A stretch of DNA of 9,923 nucleotides from Pseudomonadota bacterium (GTDB lineage: Bacteria; Pseudomonadota; Alphaproteobacteria; Rhizobiales; Kaistiaceae), in contig JAEZEN010000418.1 in NCBI GenBank assembly GCA_023433185.1, positions 1 through 9,923 of the forward strand. The letters run 5' to 3'. Both the position numbers and the translations under genes were made by a program. The number at the start of each line of letters is the position of its first letter. The stretch's first letter is position 1. Under the pieces are notes generated by a model. The model saw only the letters and a list, made by a program, of their open reading frames with translations. It was not told the DNA's origin and made no database searches. Shown in pieces: positions 7,031 through 9,923 of this stretch.

Positions 7031-7051
7031 CGGTCCAAGTCCGCTGGACCG
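7031..7051. repeat. 7-bp inverted repeat upstream of the hydrolase promoter
   Basis: CGGTCCA (7031-7037) and TGGACCG (7045-7051) are perfect inverted arms with a 7-nt centre, about 24 bp upstream of the proposed -35 element. The centre-to-centre distance of the arms (14 bp) is wider than a usual GntR operator. A role as activator or repressor site is only a possibility. Confidence 0.3.
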
Positions 7052-7074
7052 CGCGGTGAAGGCCGTCCCGAGAC

Positions 7075-7103
7075 TTGATTGCTTGTCCGGATAAGCATAC
7101 ATC
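7075..7103 (+). promoter_or_regulatory. Probable promoter of the hydrolase-regulator operon
   Basis: A local AT-rich island stands out in GC-rich DNA. TTGATT (7075-7080) could be a -35 element and TACATC (7098-7103) a weak -10 element, with the ideal 17-bp spacing. This would give a leader of about 70 bases before the GTG start at 7183. The -10 match is poor, so the exact element is uncertain, but the position and composition suit a promoter. Confidence 0.35.
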
Positions 7104-7182
7104 TTTTGTCGTGGCTTCCGCCGCGTCGCGCGACGATCCCCGACGGGCACAATCGGGAAGACCACGAAGGGGAGGTCGAGAG

Positions 7183-8172
7183 GTGAGCTTCGTTCGAACC
7201 GCGAAAGGGGACGTCGACCCCGATAGCCTCGGCTTCACCTATTCCCACGAGCACATCGTCTGTGTTCCGCCTTACTGGGCCGAAAGAAAGGAGGACGACC
7301 TTCTCCTTGACGATCCGGACAAGTCGAAGGCCGATGTCGAGATCTTCCGCAGGGCGGGCGGCCGGACGATCGTCGACGCCACGGCGGTAGACTACGGACG
7401 CCGGGTCGCCGCGGTTGCGCAGATCGGCGACGAGACCGGCGTCAACATCGTGTTCACGGCGGGATTCAACAAGTCCTTCCTGTGGAACGCCCGGATTCCC
7501 GGCGAGGAACGCACCTACGCCGAGTGGATCGACCGGGCGAGCCCCGGCGAACTGGTCGATTTCGTGGTGGGCGAGGTCGAGTCCGGTCTCGAGGGGACAA
7601 GCTACCGCGCCGGCCAGGTCAAGTTCGGGACCGGCTACAACGTCATCACGCCGCTCGAGGAAAAGACCATCCGGGCGGTGGCCCGCGCCCACCACGTCAC
7701 GGGCGCGCCGATTCATTCCCACACCGAAGCCGGCACCATGGCGCTCGAGCAGATCGCCATCCTGCGGGAGGAAGGCATCGACCCGCGCAACCTGTCGGTC
7801 GGGCACATGGATCGCAATCCGGACCCCTGGCTCCATCTCAAGGTGGCCGACACCGGCGCCTACCTCTCCTTCGACGGGATCGGCAAGGTCAAGTACCACA
7901 CCGATCAGGTCCGCATCGACTGCATCCTCAACCTCGTCCGCCGCGGTCATGAGGATCAGGTGCTGATCAGCGGCGACACGGCCCGCAAGAGCTACTATCG
8001 ATCCTATGGTCACGGTCTCGGCCTCGGCTACATCATCGAGACCTTCGTCCCGCGGCTGCGCGAACAGGCGGACGAGGCCGGCCTTGATGGCGAGAGGCTG
8101 GTCCAGAAGTTCTTCGTCGACAATCCAAAGCGTTGCTTCGCCTTCAAGCGCAAGAGCCACCTCGGAACATGA
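7183..8172 (+). CDS. Phosphotriesterase-family metallohydrolase, probable phosphorylated sugar lactonase
   Basis: This 329-aa cytoplasmic amidohydrolase-superfamily barrel should use a two-metal centre. Candidate ligands are H22 and H24 (SHEH), bridging lysine K147 (GQVKFGTGYN), H180 (IHSHTEAGT), H208 (SVGHMDRN) and D265 (ISGDTARKSYY). The stretches GFNKS, TPLEEKTIRAVARAHH and FVDNPKRCFAF match, from memory, the Lmo2620/Bh0225 branch. That branch opens 1,4-lactones of phosphorylated pentoses rather than organophosphates, so a lactonase role is a reasoned guess. GTG at 7183 is chosen because AAGGGGAGG (7167-7175) lies 7 nt upstream and the protein then begins MSFVRT, as in the family. An in-frame ATG at 7075 would add 36 basic residues unlike any relative and start inside the promoter region. 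The stop overlaps the next start (ATGA). Confidence 0.9.
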   Translation: MSFVRTAKGDVDPDSLGFTYSHEHIVCVPPYWAERKEDDLLLDDPDKSKADVEIFRRAGGRTIVDATAVDYGRRVAAVAQIGDETGVNIVFTAGFNKSFLWNARIPGEERTYAEWIDRASPGELVDFVVGEVESGLEGTSYRAGQVKFGTGYNVITPLEEKTIRAVARAHHVTGAPIHSHTEAGTMALEQIAILREEGIDPRNLSVGHMDRNPDPWLHLKVADTGAYLSFDGIGKVKYHTDQVRIDCILNLVRRGHEDQVLISGDTARKSYYRSYGHGLGLGYIIETFVPRLREQADEAGLDGERLVQKFFVDNPKRCFAFKRKSHLGT

Positions 8173-8918
8173 TCGAGTTTCAGTATCTCAACCAGTCGGA
8201 AGCGGCCGCCGCGCAAGAAAAGGCACGGCTCGCCGTCCTCCCCCTCGGGGCGGTCGAATCGCATGGCGACCATCTGCCGCTTGCCACCGACAATCTGCTT
8301 GCAGAGCGCCTCGCCCGGCGCTTCGTCGAACGACTGCCGCATGGCGAGGCAATCCTCCTGCCGACGCTCTCCTACGGCCCACTGTGGTCCACGGAGGACT
8401 ATCCCGGCAGCCTGACGATCAGTCAGGCGACCTTCGTCGCCCTTCTCGTCGATCTCGCCCAGTCGCTCGCCCGCAAGGGAATCCGCTCGGTCGCGGCGGT
8501 CAATGCCCACTATGGCAACCTCGACGGCCTGAAGCAGGCGGGACGCCTTCTGCGAGAGCGCGGCCTGACGCTGCTGGCCTTCACCTATCCCGGCGCCGAC
8601 GCTGTGGCGGAGCGCGTGCGCGAGACGCCTGTCGTCCATCCACGCTACATGCACGCCTGCGAGATCGAGACCTCCTACATGCTGGCGCTCGCGCCGGAGC
8701 ACGTCGACCTCGCGCAGGCCGCGTCCAACTTCCCGACCTTCCCCGCCACCTTCGATGTGGTCCCGACGCGCTGGAGCGACTTCTCAAGCCACACGCCGGT
8801 CCTCGGTGACCCGCGCCTCGCAACTGCCGAGAAGGGCGAGGCCATTCTGTCGCGCGTGCTCGACAGGATGGTGGCGCTCACCGCGGAGGTTCTGGCGGTG
8901 AACAGGCCGAACGCATGA
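8169..8918 (+). CDS. Creatininase-family metal-dependent amidohydrolase
   Basis: This 249-aa protein belongs to the creatininase/MftE/formamide-hydrolase family, which cleaves cyclic or linear amide bonds with two divalent metals. Expected ligands are visible: E30, H32 and D41 in VESHGDHLPLATD, H114 in VNAHYGN and E165 in ACEIETS. GPLWSTEDYPGS (70-81) is the usual substrate loop. The length is typical. The ATG at 8169 overlaps the preceding stop (ATGA) and is preferred over an in-frame ATG at 8133 inside the upstream gene. There is no strong ribosome binding site, so translation is probably coupled. The motif NAHYGN differs from the common NGHGGN and from the NGHYEN of true creatininase, so creatinine is an unlikely substrate. 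Context suggests an amide or lactam derived from a sugar or nucleoside; the real substrate is unknown. Confidence 0.88.
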   Translation: MIEFQYLNQSEAAAAQEKARLAVLPLGAVESHGDHLPLATDNLLAERLARRFVERLPHGEAILLPTLSYGPLWSTEDYPGSLTISQATFVALLVDLAQSLARKGIRSVAAVNAHYGNLDGLKQAGRLLRERGLTLLAFTYPGADAVAERVRETPVVHPRYMHACEIETSYMLALAPEHVDLAQAASNFPTFPATFDVVPTRWSDFSSHTPVLGDPRLATAEKGEAILSRVLDRMVALTAEVLAVNRPNA

Positions 8919-9736
8919 GCCCGCCGCATCGCGCCGGCGTCGTGCGTCTCGACAAGGGCAGCGCGATTCCGCTCTACGTGCAGGTCAAGGAGTGGCTGCT
9001 CCAGCGCATCCTGACCGGCCACTATCAGGATCAGGTGGACAGCGAGAACGTCCTCGCCGCGGAGTGGAAGGTCAGCCGCCGCACGATCCAGCAGGCGATG
9101 GATCTCCTCGTCGACATGGGTGTCCTCGAGCGCCGGCGTGGCAGCGGCACCTACGTCAATCCCCGACGGCGCAAGCAACTGTACCTGGTCGTGCCCTCCT
9201 ACACCCAGGACCTCGCCGAGCTCGGTGCCGACCCGGTGACGCGCCTTCTCTCGGTCGCGGAGGAGCAGCCCGACAGGCGCACCCGAGGCCTGCTCGGCCT
9301 CGCCGCCGACGAGAAGGTGACGACGATTCACCGGCTGATCGAGACCAGGGACCGTCCATTCTCGGTCGTCACCACCCGCGTCCCCCAGGCGCGCTTTCCG
9401 GCGGAGGAGTTCGCTGGCTTCTCCGGGTCCTTCTACGGCTTCCTTCGCGAGCGACACCATTGCATCCCGTGCCGGGTCGCCGACTCGATCGAGGCGGCAG
9501 CGCTCGACCGCGGGGCGGCGGAGCTTCTCCGCCTGCCGGTGTCGACGCCCGTGCTGCGCATGCACCGCGTCGGCTGGGACCAGAGCAACGTCCCCTTCGA
9601 ACACACCGAGTCGCTGGTCCAGACCGGCGATGCCCCGCTTCGCATCGACATCGAGCATCGCCTCGGATCGTCCGGCAAGCCCATCCACGACCAGGACTGG
9701 CACTACCGGATCGGATTCGGTGGCTTCCTCGGCTGA
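8915..9736 (+). CDS. GntR-family (HutC subfamily) transcriptional regulator
   Basis: This 273-aa DNA-binding protein probably represses its own operon until a small metabolite binds. A winged helix-turn-helix (about 15-82) contains IPLYVQVKEWL, the recognition helix SRRTIQQAMDLL (54-65) and the wing RRRGSGTYV. A UTRA ligand-binding domain (about 95-250) follows, with YGFLRERH, a conserved LRLPVSTPVLRMHRVG stretch and FEHTES. These place it in the HutC/FarR branch, whose effectors include sugars, amino acids and their degradation products. The usual LPSE before the recognition helix reads VDSE here. The ATG overlaps the creatininase stop (ATGA). It is the last gene of the three-gene operon, consistent with autoregulation and control of the two hydrolases. 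Ligand and operator cannot be read from the sequence. Confidence 0.93.
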   Translation: MSPPHRAGVVRLDKGSAIPLYVQVKEWLLQRILTGHYQDQVDSENVLAAEWKVSRRTIQQAMDLLVDMGVLERRRGSGTYVNPRRRKQLYLVVPSYTQDLAELGADPVTRLLSVAEEQPDRRTRGLLGLAADEKVTTIHRLIETRDRPFSVVTTRVPQARFPAEEFAGFSGSFYGFLRERHHCIPCRVADSIEAAALDRGAAELLRLPVSTPVLRMHRVGWDQSNVPFEHTESLVQTGDAPLRIDIEHRLGSSGKPIHDQDWHYRIGFGGFLG

Positions 9737-9766
9737 GTTCCGGGACCGGGCGCATTGCCTCAGCCG
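9730..9766. terminator. Inverted repeat between convergent genes, possible bidirectional terminator
   Basis: CGGCTGAG (9730-9737) and CTCAGCCG (9759-9766) are perfect 8-bp inverted arms with a 21-nt loop. They contain the stop codons of the GntR gene and of the converging permease, whose last codons are both GGC TGA. The location suits a shared terminator. The loop is long and no T-tract is present, and the symmetry may partly reflect the identical gene ends. Confidence 0.3.
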
Positions 9767-9923
9767 CGCGCGCCTTTCCTGAGATTGGCGAGCGCAAGCG
9801 CAAGCACGATGATGCCTCCCTGCAGGATGAATTTGCCGGCCACCGGAAGGGCGAGCAGGTAGAGAAGGCTCTGCAGGAAGAAGAGGATGAGCGTTCCGGC
9901 GATCGCCCCGGCCGGGGCAAAGA
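9760..9923 (-). CDS. RbsC-type ABC sugar transporter permease, C-terminal fragment
   Basis: Only the last 53 codons are in the window, and the gene continues past the right edge. The tail reads in part AGTLILFFLQSLLYLL and GGIIVLALALANLRKG. That is two hydrophobic membrane segments followed by a short basic cytoplasmic end, the typical finish of a BPD_transp_2 (ribose/xylose/galactoside) permease. It should be the membrane channel of a sugar importer in the inner membrane. The gene converges on the GntR gene, leaving only 23 bases between the stops. It is therefore not co-transcribed with the hydrolases, although it may supply their substrate and be controlled by the same regulator. The subfamily call rests on a short piece. 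Confidence 0.7.
   Translation of the reverse strand, partial: FAPAGAIAGTLILFFLQSLLYLLALPVAGKFILQGGIIVLALALANLRKGARG

Larger units (their letters stand above)
6765..7182. other. Divergent intergenic region between the che and hydrolase operons
   Basis: About 418 bases separate two divergently transcribed operons. I see no convincing gene. It holds an 11-bp direct repeat (6830-6840, 6987-6997), a tandem octamer GCCTGGCA (6915-6922, 6925-6932) repeating every 10 bp, and small inverted repeats at 6867-6886, 6890-6902, 6969-6986 and 7031-7051. An AT-rich island lies at about 7071-7110. Both operon promoters presumably lie here. A minus-strand open frame ending at 6830 has a moderately coding-like tail (about 41 codons from a GTG), but no ribosome binding site or family I recognise. 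Confidence 0.6.

Noticed and set aside
7075..7182. Upstream ATG start adding 36 residues to the phosphotriesterase-family protein
   Set aside because: It lacks a good ribosome binding site, coincides with the AT-rich promoter island and gives a basic extension not seen in the family; the GTG at 7183 fits better.
6709..8160. 483-aa minus-strand open frame
   Set aside because: It covers the phosphotriesterase-family gene in antisense and its motifs are explained by that gene; it would also overlap the start of the receptor-like gene.
1..9923. CRISPR array, tRNA/rRNA, insertion sequence or prophage
   Set aside because: No regularly spaced repeats, no RNA gene signatures, no transposase or integrase and no terminal inverted repeats with target duplications were visible.

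Overview
The window is very GC-rich, with strong G/C bias at third codon positions. Its protein types (hybrid CheA, globin-coupled receptor, HutC-type GntR regulator, RbsC-type permease) suggest an alphaproteobacterium, most likely of the Rhodospirillales type. That placement is inferred from the style of the proteins and not from a marker gene. Nothing points to a phage, plasmid or insertion sequence. I saw no tRNA, rRNA or CRISPR array.

The left two thirds (165-6764) is a compact minus-strand chemotaxis operon. In transcription order it holds a soluble globin-coupled receptor-like gene, cheA, cheW, cheY, cheB and cheR. Three junctions overlap by four bases (cheA/cheW, cheY/cheB, cheB/cheR), and cheW and cheY are 28 bases apart. 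CheA is a hybrid kinase: HPt, dimerisation, ATPase, two CheW-like domains and a C-terminal receiver, with no recognisable P2 domain. The notable gene is the first one. It has a full sensor globin with a proximal histidine and both outer arms of a methyl-accepting coiled coil. The hairpin tip that normally contacts CheA and CheW is missing, apparently through an in-frame deletion of about 100 codons. A 27-nt hairpin sits just upstream of the cheA ribosome binding site.

Positions 6765-7182 form a divergent intergenic region of about 418 bases. It has several short inverted repeats, an exact 11-bp direct repeat and an AT-rich island that probably holds the promoter of the rightward operon.

The right third (7183-9736, plus strand) is a tightly coupled three-gene operon: a phosphotriesterase-fold metallohydrolase resembling phosphorylated sugar lactonases, a creatininase-family amidohydrolase and a HutC-type GntR repressor. 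Each adjacent pair shares an ATGA overlap. Converging on it, the last 53 codons of an RbsC-type ABC sugar permease enter from the right edge on the minus strand. Together these suggest a locus for uptake and hydrolysis of an unknown sugar-derived lactone or amide, with the regulator encoded in the operon.
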